This document shows positions 28,086 through 37,112 of a DNA stretch of 64,000 nucleotides, one piece after another. A program made the position numbers and the translations under genes. The notes under the pieces were generated by a model, which had not been told where the DNA came from, did no database searches, and saw nothing but the letters and a program-made list of their open reading frames with translations. Within the stretch, counting starts at the first letter, position 1. The number at the start of each line of letters is the position of its first letter. The DNA comes from Aliidiomarina soli (GTDB lineage Bacteria > Pseudomonadota > Gammaproteobacteria > Enterobacterales > Alteromonadaceae), in the NCBI RefSeq assembly GCF_003986975.1, contig NZ_PIPO01000001.1:620001-684000 (forward strand). The letters run 5' to 3'.

Positions 28086-29330
28086 CTAGACTCGGCTAAA
28101 TAGCAACGAGCCATTGGTACCACCAAAGCCGAAAGAATTACATAAGCTGACATCAAATGCCAGATCCCGTGCCGTATGTGGCACATAGTCTAAATCACAG
28201 TCAGCGTCCGGATTGTCCAGGTTAATGGTCGGTGGCACTTTTTGGTAATACAGCGACTGAATACTGAAAATGGCCTCAACTGCCCCTGCAGCCCCAAGCA
28301 AATGACCGGTCATCGACTTTGTCGAGCTTACCGGGATTTGATATGCAGCCTCGTTGAATACCGACTTAATCGCCTGGGTTTCAGCAATATCTCCTGCCCC
28401 GGTCGAGGTGCCGTGGGCATTGATGTAACCAACTTGCTGCGGGTTGATGCCTGCGTCGTGCAACGCATTATTCATTGACGCGGCGGCACCACGGCCATCG
28501 GCCGGTGGCAGGGTCATATGATAGGCATCTGAACTCATTCCGAAACCAGTTAGTTCGGCGTAAATCCGGGCTCCGCGTTTTTTCGCCTGTTCGTACTCTT
28601 CCAGCACTACCACACCAGCGCCATCACCGAGCACAAAGCCATCACGGTCGGCATCAAAAGGACGGCTGGCAGCCTGAGGGTCATCGTTCCGCGTGGAGAG
28701 TGCCCGTGCAGCATTAAAGCCGCCAATACCTAGCTCAGTGGAGGCTTTTTCAGCGCCCCCTGCCAGCATAACGTCGGCATCGCCGTAGGCAATCATACGA
28801 GCCGCCTGACCAATGTTATGCACACCTGTGGTACAGGCAGTTACAATCGCCAGACTGGGGCCAGTGATACCATAATGCATCGACAGCTGACCCGATAACA
28901 TATTCGTGATCGAGGCAGGTATGAAAAACGGCGATACTCGACGGGGGCCGCTGTTTAGTAATTTAGTGTGATTTTCTTCAATACCAAGAATTCCGCCAAT
29001 GCCTGAGCTGACCATCACGCCAATGCGATGACGGTTGTGATCGGTAATTTCAAGACCTGCATCAGCGACCGCTTCCATCCCCGCAACCACGCCGTACTGG
29101 ATAAACACATCCATTTTCTTGGCATCTTTTGCCGACATATACTGCGACACATCGAAGTCTTTAACCAGACAGGCAAACTTAGTGGCAAAAGCACTGGTGT
29201 CAAAGTGTTCTATCGGGCCCGCCCCAGAGCGCCCGTCAAGTAAGGCAGACCAGGTTGAATCAGCATTCAGGCCGAGCGGCGTTACCATACCTAACCCAGT
29301 GACTACCACGCGTCGTTTTGTCATTGCCAC
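28086..29330 (-). CDS. fabF: 3-oxoacyl-ACP synthase II
   Basis: FabF elongates acyl-ACP with malonyl-ACP and makes cis-vaccenoyl chains, allowing temperature control of membrane fluidity. The catalytic cysteine is C166 in [10 protein letters not shown], the two histidines lie in [11 protein letters not shown] and [18 protein letters not shown], and GFGGTNGSL ends the fold. Length is 414 residues (E. coli 413). A strong terminator between acpP and fabF (29388-29423) suggests that part of the fabF transcript starts separately. The gap to pabC is 15 nt. Confidence 0.97.
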   Translation of the reverse strand: MAMTKRRVVVTGLGMVTPLGLNADSTWSALLDGRSGAGPIEHFDTSAFATKFACLVKDFDVSQYMSAKDAKKMDVFIQYGVVAGMEAVADAGLEITDHNRHRIGVMVSSGIGGILGIEENHTKLLNSGPRRVSPFFIPASITNMLSGQLSMHYGITGPSLAIVTACTTGVHNIGQAARMIAYGDADVMLAGGAEKASTELGIGGFNAARALSTRNDDPQAASRPFDADRDGFVLGDGAGVVVLEEYEQAKKRGARIYAELTGFGMSSDAYHMTLPPADGRGAAASMNNALHDAGINPQQVGYINAHGTSTGAGDIAETQAIKSVFNEAAYQIPVSSTKSMTGHLLGAAGAVEAIFSIQSLYYQKVPPTINLDNPDADCDLDYVPHTARDLAFDVSLCNSFGFGGTNGSLLFSRV

Positions 29331-29387
29331 GTCCCCGTTATTTTTATAGTTCTATCTTATAGCTCGAATTACTTGAATTGCAGACAC

Positions 29388-29423
29388 AAAAAAAGGCGGA
29401 ATATAAGCATTCCGCCTTTTTTT
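29388..29423. terminator. Bidirectional intrinsic terminator between acpP and fabF
   Basis: GGCGGAAT pairs with ATTCCGCC around a 6-nt loop, flanked by seven A on one side and seven T on the other. On the minus strand it follows the acpP stop by about 12 nt, so most acpP transcripts should end here and produce a short, abundant acpP mRNA. Confidence 0.85.
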
Positions 29424-29434
29424 ACCGGAACTGC

Positions 29435-29674
29435 TTAGTCTTCAGAATGAGCAGATACGTAATCAATTGCAGCCTGAACAGTGCGGATTTTCTCTGCTTC
29501 TTCGTCAGGAATTTCAGTTTCGAATTCTTCTTCCAGTGCCATCACCAGTTCAACGGTGTCCAGAGAATCGGCGCCCAGGTCATTTTCAAAAGAAGCTTCA
29601 AGCTTTACTTCTTCTTCTTTAACGCCCAGTTGCTCAACGATAATTTTTTTTACGCGTTCTTCGATAGTGCTCAT
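29435..29674 (-). CDS. acpP: Acyl carrier protein
   Basis: AcpP carries growing acyl chains on a 4'-phosphopantetheine arm. The attachment serine is S37 in [10 protein letters not shown]. The 79-residue acidic protein is nearly identical in length to E. coli AcpP (78). It is flanked on both sides by strong hairpins with T-tracts (29388-29423 and 29748-29795), so it is transcriptionally insulated from fabG and fabF, and a dedicated promoter in 29675-29747 is likely (TACACT near 29720 on the minus strand is a possible -10, with a weak -35). AGGGAT precedes ATG 29674. Confidence 0.98.
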   Translation of the reverse strand: MSTIEERVKKIIVEQLGVKEEEVKLEASFENDLGADSLDTVELVMALEEEFETEIPDEEAEKIRTVQAAIDYVSAHSED

Positions 29675-29747
29675 TGTTATCCCTCAAATAGGTATAGCTC
29701 GTCTTAATTTGCGAGTAGTGTAGTAAAACCAAGCATCAGTTAAAAGC

Positions 29748-29795
29748 AAAAATTGCCCTTTCAACACGAGGTCTTACCTCGCAAGGGCAATTTTT
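29748..29795. terminator. Long hairpin terminator between fabG and acpP
   Basis: A 13-bp outer stem, AAAAATTGCCCTT (29748-29760) with AAGGGCAATTTTT (29783-29795), encloses an inner CGAGG/CCTCG stem. T-runs are present on both strands. For leftward transcription it lies 7 nt after the fabG stop and should cut fabG read-through into acpP. Confidence 0.75.
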
Positions 29796-29801
29796 CACCC
29801 G

Positions 29802-30539
29802 TTAAACCATGCTCATACCGCCATTTACATGAATGGTTTCGCCTGTAATGTAGGCTGCGCCTGGCGATGCTAAAAATACGACTGCCGCCGCAATTTCTTC
29901 GGGCTTGCCTAAACGAGCGGCCGGAATACCGCTAAAAATGCTCTCTTTTTGCTCGTCAGTCAAGGCCTTGGTCATATCAGTGTCGATAAAACCCGGTGCA
30001 ACAGCATTTACAGTGACGCCGCGCGCTGCAATTTCTTTGGCTAACGACTTGGTAAAGCCGACTAAACCAGCTTTGGCTGCACAATAATTGGCCTGCCCCG
30101 GGTTCCCTGTTGTTCCAACCACTGAACCGATATTAATAATACGCCCATTGCGTTTTTTCATCATCCCACGCATGACCGCTTTGCAAGTCCGGAATACCGA
30201 CGTCAGGTTGGTATTCAGTACCTCATTCCAGTCATCTTCTTTCATCCGCATCAGCAGATTATCTTTCGTGATACCGGCGTTATTGACCAGAATATCAAGC
30301 CCGCCATGGACTTTCTGAATTTCGCTGATGACCTGCTCGACTGAGGCTGCATCAGCGACGTTCAGAACCATCCCTGTGCCCTTCTCACCCAGGTAGTCAC
30401 TAATTGCCTGAGCACCCTTCTCTGAAGTTGCAGTACCCACAACAAAGGCACCCTGCTCAGCTAACGCTTCGGCAACGGCACGACCGATACCACGGCTCGC
30501 ACCCGTTACCAGCGCGACTTGTTCATTTAATGAAAACAT
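29802..30539 (-). CDS. fabG: 3-oxoacyl-ACP reductase
   Basis: FabG reduces 3-oxoacyl-ACP with NADPH in each elongation cycle. It is a classical short-chain dehydrogenase: TGASRGIG (12-19) binds NADPH, NNAG at 86-89 stabilises the fold, and the catalytic triad is S139, Y152 and K156 in the YCAAK motif. Length 245 (E. coli 244). The ATG shares one base with the fabD stop (30539), and the gene ends 7 nt before a long terminator hairpin. Confidence 0.97.
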   Translation of the reverse strand: MFSLNEQVALVTGASRGIGRAVAEALAEQGAFVVGTATSEKGAQAISDYLGEKGTGMVLNVADAASVEQVISEIQKVHGGLDILVNNAGITKDNLLMRMKEDDWNEVLNTNLTSVFRTCKAVMRGMMKKRNGRIINIGSVVGTTGNPGQANYCAAKAGLVGFTKSLAKEIAARGVTVNAVAPGFIDTDMTKALTDEQKESIFSGIPAARLGKPEEIAAAVVFLASPGAAYITGETIHVNGGMSMV

Positions 30540-31474
30540 TAACTCTCCTGCTCCTGTAAAAACTGTTGCACCGACGCTGCATCGTTTACTGCGCTGGCAT
30601 TTAACGATTTATCAATCCGTTTGCATAAACCGGTTAATACTTTACCTGGACCGAATTCATAAATCTCGGTAATACCTTCAGCGGCAATTGCCTGCATGAT
30701 TTGTGTCCAGCGAACCGGTGAATAAAGCTGCGCCACCAGATTGTCGGCGATATGCTCAGCCTGTGCTTCGCTCACATCCACGTTATGCAATACGCGAACC
30801 GCTGGCTTGTTAATACTGATATCTTTTAACTCTGAAGCCAGGGTTTCAGCCGCGGGCCGCATCAACTCACAATGCGACGGCACACTGACCGGTAACGGCA
30901 ATACCCGTTTAGCACCCGCCTCTTTACAGCCATCCGCTGCTCTGGCTACTGCCTCTTTGCTCCCCGCGATCACCACCTGACCCGGCGAGTTGTAATTCAC
31001 CGCCGCGACAACATCGCCCTGCGCAGCGTCAGCACAGGCTTGTTCAATCGCCGCGTCGTCGAGGCCAATCACCGCCGCCATAGCGCCGGTGCCCTCTGGC
31101 ACTGCTTTTTGCATTGCCTGACCGCGCAGCTGAACTAATTTAATAGCCTGTTGGAAATCCAGCGCACCTGCACAGACTAACGCAGAATATTCACCCAGGC
31201 TATGTCCTGCCATTATCGCAGGCTTACTGACCCGATCTTCAACACAGCGGTAGATGGCCACGCTGGCTGCCAGTAATGCCGGCTGGGTAAATTCAGTCTG
31301 GTTGAGCTTGTCTTCAGGGTTGGACTGAACCAGATCCCACAAGTCATAACCCAGCACATCGGATGCCTGGGCAAAGGTTTGCTTCACTTCATCGTACTCG
31401 TCAGCCAGATCAGCCAACATACCAGCGGTCTGTGATCCCTGACCGGGAAACACAAGTGCGTATCGTTCTGCCAT
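30539..31474 (-). CDS. fabD: Malonyl-CoA:ACP transacylase
   Basis: FabD moves the malonyl group from CoA to ACP, providing the elongation unit. The nucleophile is S92 in GHSLGEYSAL, the oxyanion GQGSQ motif is at 11-15, and the histidine partner is in SVPSHCELM. Length 311 (E. coli 309). It is separated from fabH by 106 nt that hold no clear terminator, and it touches fabG by one base. AATGAGG lies before ATG 31474. Confidence 0.97.
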   Translation of the reverse strand: MAERYALVFPGQGSQTAGMLADLADEYDEVKQTFAQASDVLGYDLWDLVQSNPEDKLNQTEFTQPALLAASVAIYRCVEDRVSKPAIMAGHSLGEYSALVCAGALDFQQAIKLVQLRGQAMQKAVPEGTGAMAAVIGLDDAAIEQACADAAQGDVVAAVNYNSPGQVVIAGSKEAVARAADGCKEAGAKRVLPLPVSVPSHCELMRPAAETLASELKDISINKPAVRVLHNVDVSEAQAEHIADNLVAQLYSPVRWTQIMQAIAAEGITEIYEFGPGKVLTGLCKRIDKSLNASAVNDAASVQQFLQEQES

Positions 31475-31580
31475 AAAGCCTCATTGTTGTTCGTTTAGGT
31501 TAATCGCTTTCGTTTATTCGTTTCTGCGGTGCGGACACCTCAATCTATGGGGGCGGAGACCCGGATTTCAATACTCTACT

Positions 31581-32537
31581 TTAATACTCAACAAGAGCAG
31601 AACCCCAGGCAAAGCCGCCGCCGAATGCTTCCAATAATAGCCGCTGGCCGCGCTGAACGCGACCATCACGTACTGCAACATCGAGCGCAATAGGTACTGA
31701 TGCTGCGGAGGTATTGCCGGTATACTCCAGCGTCATCACCACCCGTTCCATTGGCATACTGAGTTTCTTTGCTGTCGCCTCGATGATGCGTCGGTTGGCC
31801 TGATGCGGAATCAACCAGTCGAGATCAGCCTTGGTCATACTATTATGCTGCAAGGTTTCACTGACCAGTTCACTTAACTTACTGACCGCTACTTTGAAAA
31901 CCTCGGAGCCCTTCATATACAACCAGGCTTCATCGTCGACGCTTGGCGTATGACCAGAGCCAAGTAAACTGGCGAACTCGCCGGCACTGTGCAAATGGGT
32001 CGAGAGCACACCTGGCTCATCGCTGGCACTTAATACCATGGCACCGGCACCATCACCGAATAAAACAATGGTGTTGCGATCATTCGGGTTGCATAAGCGG
32101 GCAAGTACATCCGCGCCAACCACCAAAATATGTTTTGCCTGCCCATTGCGTATGTACTGATCGGCGATACTCATGGCAAACATGAAACCCGCACAGGCAG
32201 CCCCTACGTCAAAGGCAGGAATATTAGTAACCCCAAGAGCATGCTGCAACTCGCAGGCAGCACTCGGAAAGGCGCGCTCGGCGGAGGTGGTCGCGACTAC
32301 AATCATATCCAGTTGTTCAGCGCTGAGCCCGGCCGCCTCAAGGGCCTGCTGGCAAGCCGGCACGCTCATAGAGACGACTGACTCAGAGAGGTCCGCAATA
32401 CGTCGTTCACGGATGCCGGTGCGTTCGCGGATCCATTGGTCTGAGGTGTCGACGCGCTGTTCTAAATCCAGATTGGTCAAGCGCGTGGCAGGCAGAAAAT
32501 GCCCAGTTCCAGAAATTCGTGCGTACATAGCGCTCAC
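31581..32537 (-). CDS. fabH: 3-oxoacyl-ACP synthase III
   Basis: FabH starts fatty-acid synthesis by condensing acetyl-CoA with malonyl-ACP. The catalytic Cys115 is in [10 protein letters not shown], the histidine is in [12 protein letters not shown] and the asparagine in [11 protein letters not shown]. Length 318 (E. coli 317). The start could be ATG 32537 or the ATG three codons on; I keep the first. It is 19 nt downstream of plsX, in the conserved order plsX-fabH-fabD-fabG. Confidence 0.97.
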   Translation of the reverse strand: MSAMYARISGTGHFLPATRLTNLDLEQRVDTSDQWIRERTGIRERRIADLSESVVSMSVPACQQALEAAGLSAEQLDMIVVATTSAERAFPSAACELQHALGVTNIPAFDVGAACAGFMFAMSIADQYIRNGQAKHILVVGADVLARLCNPNDRNTIVLFGDGAGAMVLSASDEPGVLSTHLHSAGEFASLLGSGHTPSVDDEAWLYMKGSEVFKVAVSKLSELVSETLQHNSMTKADLDWLIPHQANRRIIEATAKKLSMPMERVVMTLEYTGNTSAASVPIALDVAVRDGRVQRGQRLLLEAFGGGFAWGSALVEY

Positions 32538-32556
32538 TGTCCCAGCTTAGCGCTAC

Positions 32557-33600
32557 TCAATCTCGTTGGTCGGTAACCCGTTCGAGCAGCGCATCTTCAA
32601 TTCGGTCATGAATAAGACTGGGGAGATCCGCCGCGGCTTCGTCAATGGCGTGAGAAATCGCGCTAAAATAGGCGTTCGCAGAAGCATTCCCATGGCTTTT
32701 CATGACCACTCCGCGCAATCCTAACAGACTAGCACCGTTATACTGGTCGGGGTTGAGCCATTGCCAGGATTTACGATGGCGACGGAACAGCAGTTTAGCC
32801 ACCAGCTTGGTAAAGAAATGACCGCTGAAGCTCTTGCGCAGGTTATCGTATAGCAGCTCAGCCAGGCCTTCACAGCTTTTAAGCGCTATATTGCCGGTAA
32901 AGCCGTCACAGACAATGACATCCGCCGTCGACGAGAAAAGGTCGTTACCTTCCACAAAACCAATGTAATTCACATGGGTCGAGGCCTTAAGCAGCTGAGC
33001 GGCGTGTTTAACCACATCATGCCCTTTGAGGTCTTCCCGCCCCATGTTAAGAAGAGCAACCCGGGGTTGCGCCTGCTTATTTACCTGCTGCGCCATGACA
33101 GAGCCCATTACCGCAAACTGACACAGGGTTTCTGCATCACAGGTCGGATTCGCGCCGAGATCGAGCAACAGGCTTTGACCACCATCCTGTTGCGGCAGCG
33201 ATGCCACCAGAGCTGGTCGTAAGACACCAGGCAAGGTTTTCAGGGTAAGGTAGGACATCGCCATTAAGGCACCAGTATTACCGGCACTGACGCATCCCTG
33301 AGCGGTTCCGTTATGAACCAGTTCGAGCACGCCACGCATCGACGAATCCGGCTTGGCACGAAGCACCGCACTGGGTTTGTCGTCCATCGCCACGACTTGA
33401 CTGGCGTGTTGCATAGAAACGCGGGAAGATGCCACAACTTTAGGATAGCGTTGCAACAATGGAGTCAGGACGGCTTCATCACCGACCAGAATAAAATGTA
33501 CATGCGTAAACGAAGACAGCGCTCTTTCGAGCGCTGTCACCACGATGCCGGGGCCTTGATCACCCCCCATCGCGTCTAACGCAATGGTTAGTTCAGTCAT
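32557..33600 (-). CDS. plsX: Phosphate acyltransferase PlsX
   Basis: PlsX converts acyl-ACP to acyl phosphate, feeding glycerolipid synthesis and linking it to the fatty-acid genes downstream. The N-terminal LDAMGGDQGP (8-17) and GCVSAGNTGALMA and CDGFTGNIALKS motifs are those of the family. Length 347 (E. coli 356). It starts 5 nt after the rpmF stop, which places a ribosomal protein and phospholipid synthesis in one transcript, as in E. coli. Confidence 0.96.
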   Translation of the reverse strand: MTELTIALDAMGGDQGPGIVVTALERALSSFTHVHFILVGDEAVLTPLLQRYPKVVASSRVSMQHASQVVAMDDKPSAVLRAKPDSSMRGVLELVHNGTAQGCVSAGNTGALMAMSYLTLKTLPGVLRPALVASLPQQDGGQSLLLDLGANPTCDAETLCQFAVMGSVMAQQVNKQAQPRVALLNMGREDLKGHDVVKHAAQLLKASTHVNYIGFVEGNDLFSSTADVIVCDGFTGNIALKSCEGLAELLYDNLRKSFSGHFFTKLVAKLLFRRHRKSWQWLNPDQYNGASLLGLRGVVMKSHGNASANAYFSAISHAIDEAAADLPSLIHDRIEDALLERVTDQRD

Positions 33601-33605
33601 ACGCC

Positions 33606-33776
33606 TTACTTGGCGATAACTTGCTTGCCTTTGTAATAGCCGTCAGCAGTCACATGGTGACGACGATGCGTTTCACCAGAGGTTGAATCCACCGACAGTG
33701 TAGGCCCGCTCAGCGCATCGTGTGAACGACGCATGCCACGTCTTGAACGTGTCTTTTTGCTTTTTTGTACAGCCAT
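33606..33776 (-). CDS. rpmF: 50S ribosomal protein L32
   Basis: This 56-residue basic protein begins [20 protein letters not shown] and contains the family's [20 protein letters not shown] segment, so it is L32, a late-assembling part of the large subunit. E. coli L32 has 57 residues. The zinc-binding cysteines found in some L32 versions are absent. It lies between yceD and plsX with gaps of 20 and 5 nt, in the conserved yceD-rpmF-plsX order. Confidence 0.97.
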   Translation of the reverse strand: MAVQKSKKTRSRRGMRRSHDALSGPTLSVDSTSGETHRRHHVTADGYYKGKQVIAK

Positions 33777-33796
33777 TTACCCTATCTCCTAACTAT

Positions 33797-34321
33797 TTAC
33801 TTTCGTTTTAAACCTTGTAACACCGCGAACGGGTTGGCTTTCTCTTCTGCCTCAGGCGGAAGGTCACCAAACGTCATGGCATCACGGTCAACTTCACAAT
33901 CTTCCTGCGCATGCATGGCTACGATTGGCATTTCCAGAAGAAGTTCATCTTCCACAACATCGTGCAACATAACTTCACCAAGCTCATTCAACTCCACAGC
34001 CTCATAGGCTTCTGGCAAGTTCTCTTCGGTCTGGCGCTTCGTAATGGGCGCATAGGCGAAGTCACTTACTAAGTGAATTTGCATCGGCTGGTTGCAGCGT
34101 TGACATATAACATCAACGGTTACTTCCGCATGACCTGCGAAATAACTAACACGTTGCTGATCAATATCAAACCGTAGCGACACCGCAATATCTTGTGGTG
34201 TGTTTATGAGTGCTTCCCCTAAACGCTGCATATTACCTGCTGGCACAAGGCCATCGTAGGTCAACTGCTTCTGTGCGCTTTTAACGGGGTCTACCGATAT
34301 CGGTATTCGAACCTTTTGCAT
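33797..34321 (-). CDS. yceD: YceD family (DUF177) protein, large-subunit rRNA accumulation factor
   Basis: YceD is a 174-residue protein of the DUF177 family; it is needed for normal accumulation of 23S rRNA in bacteria and chloroplasts, by a mechanism not fully known. It keeps a CxxC pair (CQRCNQP, about residues 76-82), the acidic EAYEAVELNELGEV block and the C-terminal NPFAVLQGLKRK tail shared with E. coli YceD. It heads the rpmF-plsX-fab operon. A strong promoter lies so close to ATG 34321 that the mRNA may begin a few bases before the start codon, and no Shine-Dalgarno sequence is visible. The start is well supported by the MQKVRIPISVDPVKSAQK match. Confidence 0.93.
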   Translation of the reverse strand: MQKVRIPISVDPVKSAQKQLTYDGLVPAGNMQRLGEALINTPQDIAVSLRFDIDQQRVSYFAGHAEVTVDVICQRCNQPMQIHLVSDFAYAPITKRQTEENLPEAYEAVELNELGEVMLHDVVEDELLLEMPIVAMHAQEDCEVDRDAMTFGDLPPEAEEKANPFAVLQGLKRK

Positions 34322-34330
34322 AGCGCGCGA

Positions 34331-34359
34331 ATGATATAGCCTGTCAGGCCTGGAGTCAA
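34331..34359 (-). promoter_or_regulatory. Sigma70 promoter of the yceD-rpmF-plsX-fab operon
   Basis: TTGACT (34359-34354), 17 nt, TATCAT (34336-34331) on the minus strand; each hexamer matches consensus at five of six positions. The expected start, 6-7 nt after the -10, falls only about 3 nt from the yceD ATG. Confidence 0.65.
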
Positions 34360-34457
34360 AAGAAATTCGTGAGCGGACAAGGTTTTCGCTACACTATGTC
34401 GGCTTTTTACACACACACCTACATTGACACCTTTCATTTGTGGAGCACCGATTAAAC

Positions 34458-35054
34458 ATGTCACACCCGCTACCCATTGTACTCGCTTCCAGCTCACCCT
34501 ATCGTAAGGCCTTATTAGAGAAGCTTGGTCTGTCCTTTAGTTGTCAGTCGCCCGATATCGATGAAGCTCGGTTGGCGGATGAATCACCGCGCCAATTGGT
34601 GGCCCGGCTTGCTGCTGCAAAAGCCAAAGCGCTTAAAGAAGCCTTTCCCGCTCATCTAATTATTGGCTCCGATCAGGTCGCAGTGCTGGATAACGACAGC
34701 GCTATTCTTGGTAAACCAGGTAATAAAGACAATGCGATTGCACAATTGCAACGTTGCAGTGGGCAAACAGTGACGTTTTTAACCGGCCTCTCTTTATATA
34801 ACAGTAAGAGTGACCGTATAGATACGCTGGTTGAACCCTATGAAGTTGGGTTCAGAACCTTATCTGAACGAGAAATTGAATCCTACGTAGATAAGGAAGA
34901 ACCTTATAACTGCGCTGGCAGCTTTAAAAGTGAAGGTCTTGGGATTGCTTTATTTGACTATTTGCATGGCGATGACCCCAATGCCCTGATTGGTCTGCCT
35001 TTAATAAGGCTGCTGCAACTACTCCGCCAGCAAGGTGCTGACGTACTCGCTTAA
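34458..35054 (+). CDS. Maf family nucleotide pyrophosphatase (YceF)
   Basis: Maf proteins hydrolyse modified nucleoside triphosphates; the YceF branch prefers 7-methyl-GTP. The N-terminal ASSSPYRKALLEKLG motif (10-24), the DQVAVLD motif with the catalytic aspartate and YNCAGSFKSEGLG mark this branch, which carries YNCAGSF rather than the dTTP-type sequence. I chose ATG 34458 (198 residues) because GGAG lies 12 nt upstream; the GTG at 34440 adds six atypical residues. It is divergent from yceD and convergent with the HAD gene, 5 nt away, matching the E. coli rluC/yceF/yceD neighbourhood. Confidence 0.92.
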   Translation: MSHPLPIVLASSSPYRKALLEKLGLSFSCQSPDIDEARLADESPRQLVARLAAAKAKALKEAFPAHLIIGSDQVAVLDNDSAILGKPGNKDNAIAQLQRCSGQTVTFLTGLSLYNSKSDRIDTLVEPYEVGFRTLSEREIESYVDKEEPYNCAGSFKSEGLGIALFDYLHGDDPNALIGLPLIRLLQLLRQQGADVLA

Positions 35055-35059
35055 CTGGC

Positions 35060-35713
35060 TTATAAATGCTGGCGAAGCTCTGCAACAGCATTGATAATGA
35101 GTTTGGGGTTTGCACTTTGCAGACGTTCTTTCGAGTGCACCCCGTAGGTTACACCAATACTATCCACTCCGGCGTTCTGCGCCATCATCAGATCATGAAT
35201 CGAGTCCCCGACCATCACCGCCTCTTCTTTAGCGAAGCCAGTTTCCTCAAGAATTTCCTCCAGCATCGCCGGGTGAGGTTTTGAAGGAACTTCTTTGGCA
35301 CAGCGCGAGCTGAGGAAAAAGTGCTCAGTATCACTGGCTAGCCAGGCACGCTGCAAACCAGGGCGTGCTTTGCCGGTTGCAACCGCCAGCTGATAACCAC
35401 TCTGCTTTAAATAGTCCAAAGTGGCTGTGGCCCCGTCAAACATTGGCGTCGGCGTGGTGTCCCGCTCCACATAAAAATCACGATAGACGTCAATCAGCGC
35501 CTGCTGGGCCTCGTCGCCATGACAATCAAATAAACGCTCAAGGGCGATCGGCAGGCTTAAGCCAATAATATCGTGAATTGCCTCTGTGCTGGGCACCGGG
35601 AGCTGACAATGCTGAGCCAGCGATTTCAATGAAGAAACAATTCGAGGTACCGAGTCCATCAAGGTCCCGTCCCAGTCAAAAATTACCAGCTTATACTGCA
35701 TCGCTTGCCTCAA
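35060..35713 (-). CDS. HAD-superfamily phosphatase, subfamily IA
   Basis: The 217-residue protein is a cytoplasmic HAD phosphatase. Motif I is FDWDGTLMDS (8-17) with the nucleophilic aspartate; motif II is in VATGKARPGL, motif III is the lysine in KEVPSKPHP, and motif IV is MVGDSIHDLMMA. A helical cap lies between motifs I and II. It resembles phosphoglycolate phosphatase, but another clear Gph is encoded at 53.0 kb, so this copy probably has another substrate. It overlaps rluC by 4 nt, implying coupled translation with that rRNA-modifying enzyme. Confidence 0.9.
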   Translation of the reverse strand: MRQAMQYKLVIFDWDGTLMDSVPRIVSSLKSLAQHCQLPVPSTEAIHDIIGLSLPIALERLFDCHGDEAQQALIDVYRDFYVERDTTPTPMFDGATATLDYLKQSGYQLAVATGKARPGLQRAWLASDTEHFFLSSRCAKEVPSKPHPAMLEEILEETGFAKEEAVMVGDSIHDLMMAQNAGVDSIGVTYGVHSKERLQSANPKLIINAVAELRQHL

Positions 35714-36675
35714 ACCTTGGTTAACTTGTCCAACACCTGAACTAACTCTGCATCAAGGGGCGCCTCGACGGTGGTCCAGTCTTCGCTTTTTGGGTGATAG
35801 AAGCTCAATGTTTCTGCGTGCAAAAACAGGCGTTGCAGACCTAATGAACGCATTGCGGCTGAGAATTCCTGGTCACCATACTTGTCATCCATTGCAATCG
35901 GGTGGCCCGCCGCCTGGGTATGGACGCGGATTTGATGGGTCCGCCCTGTCACCGGGCTTGCCTGAACCAGGGTCCCTTCGGCGAAACGCTGGCGAATTTT
36001 AAACCGCGTTTCCGAGGGTTTCCCTTCACCGTCAACACGCACCATACGTTCGCCACTTTGCAGAACCTGTTTCCTTAATGGTGCCGTCACCGCCCGATCC
36101 AACTTGCTCCATTCACCCTGCACCAGTGCCAGATAGATTTTCTTCATCTGCTTTTCACGCAGTTGGGCATTCAGTAAACGTAACATGGAGCGTTTCTTCG
36201 CCACCAATAAGCACCCCGAGGTTTCCCGATCGAGACGATGAACCAGTTCCAGGGTGTCACTGCCACGCAGGCTGCGCAGTGCTTCAATTAAACCGAAGCT
36301 GATTCCGGAACCGCCATGCACAGCCATCCCGGCAGGCTTATTCACCACCAGCAAATAATCGTCTTCATACAGAATACGATCCGTGAGCTGGCTTACCTGG
36401 GCCAGGTTTGGATTGGGCAAATCAGTCGGCGCCGAGACCCGCACGGGCGGAACCCGAACCTGATCCCCAGCTTGCAGTTTGTAGTCTGGTTTGATCCGCT
36501 TCTTGTTCACGCGCACTTCGCCTTTGCGTAAAATGCGGTAAATCATGCTCTTAGGCACCCCTTTTAACTGGGTGCGTAAAAAGTTGTCGATGCGCTGGCC
36601 AGCCATATCGGCATCGATGTCCAGCCAGCGAACCTGGTGATGTGTATCTTGAGTGCTCTCATTCATGGCGCGCAT
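35710..36675 (-). CDS. rluC: 23S rRNA pseudouridine synthase RluC
   Basis: RluC makes pseudouridines 955, 2504 and 2580 in 23S rRNA. An S4-like RNA-binding domain (about 25-85, with RIDNFLRTQLKGVPKSMIYR) precedes the RluA-type catalytic domain, whose aspartate is D149 in VHRLDRETSG. Length 321 (E. coli 319). ATG 36675 has a weak AGAG upstream; ATG 36666 (MNESTQ) is an alternative. It is divergent from rne and followed by a HAD phosphatase with a 4-nt overlap. Confidence 0.95.
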   Translation of the reverse strand: MRAMNESTQDTHHQVRWLDIDADMAGQRIDNFLRTQLKGVPKSMIYRILRKGEVRVNKKRIKPDYKLQAGDQVRVPPVRVSAPTDLPNPNLAQVSQLTDRILYEDDYLLVVNKPAGMAVHGGSGISFGLIEALRSLRGSDTLELVHRLDRETSGCLLVAKKRSMLRLLNAQLREKQMKKIYLALVQGEWSKLDRAVTAPLRKQVLQSGERMVRVDGEGKPSETRFKIRQRFAEGTLVQASPVTGRTHQIRVHTQAAGHPIAMDDKYGDQEFSAAMRSLGLQRLFLHAETLSFYHPKSEDWTTVEAPLDAELVQVLDKLTKV

Positions 36676-37112
36676 TCTATTAAACTCTGCTTGTCAAAGC
36701 CAGCTAAACCATGCACAATAAGTCATTGGAATGGCTAGCTGTGAGTACCTCGTCAGCATACGGTTAGAGATGTTGATGTGTCAGGTCCCGCAAACAGCAT
36801 TAAAGTGCGTACATGTTTAATGCTGTGTCGCCACGCTCGGTTCATTCCATAGGTACATATTTCGAAGCAACAGCACCAACACGGCGTAACGTGTGTAGGC
36901 TTAGTAAAAAATTTTTACTACACGTTGTTTTCAATTTGAAAGCAACGGGTAGGTAAACAGGCAGCAATGGCAATAATTAGATACCATCGGCAGCCTGTGA
37001 GCAGTTGAAAAAGCATATAAAGCAAACAGATACGTGCGTACACAGGCTAAGATTACTGTGTGTCGTGTAGTGTTGTGGCTATTTTCGTAACTTATATGAA
37101 GAGTCACAAACT
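36676..37112 (+). promoter_or_regulatory. Divergent rluC/rne region with structured rne leader
   Basis: This 437-nt stretch holds no gene. For rne it contains three stem-loops. The first is a perfect 11-bp stem ACAGCATTAAA/TTTAATGCTGT (36794-36826). The second is AACGTG/CACGTT plus TAGTAAA/TTTACTA with an 8-nt one-sided bulge (36888-36926). The third is ACAGGC/GCCTGT continued by broken GC and ATGG/CCAT pairing (36957-36998). E. coli rne has a long leader through which RNase E regulates its own mRNA, so an equivalent role is inferred. The promoter is uncertain: TTGTCA at 36691 could be a -35. GAAGAG at 37099-37104 serves as the rne ribosome-binding site. Confidence 0.5.

Noticed and set aside
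35060-35713. HAD phosphatase beside rluC considered as gph
   Set aside because: A better gph, next to ubiG, is at 53002-53676; this one is left as a general HAD phosphatase.
36794-36826. 11-bp perfect hairpin considered as a terminator of a small transcript
   Set aside because: No T-tract follows it on either strand; it fits better as part of the rne leader.
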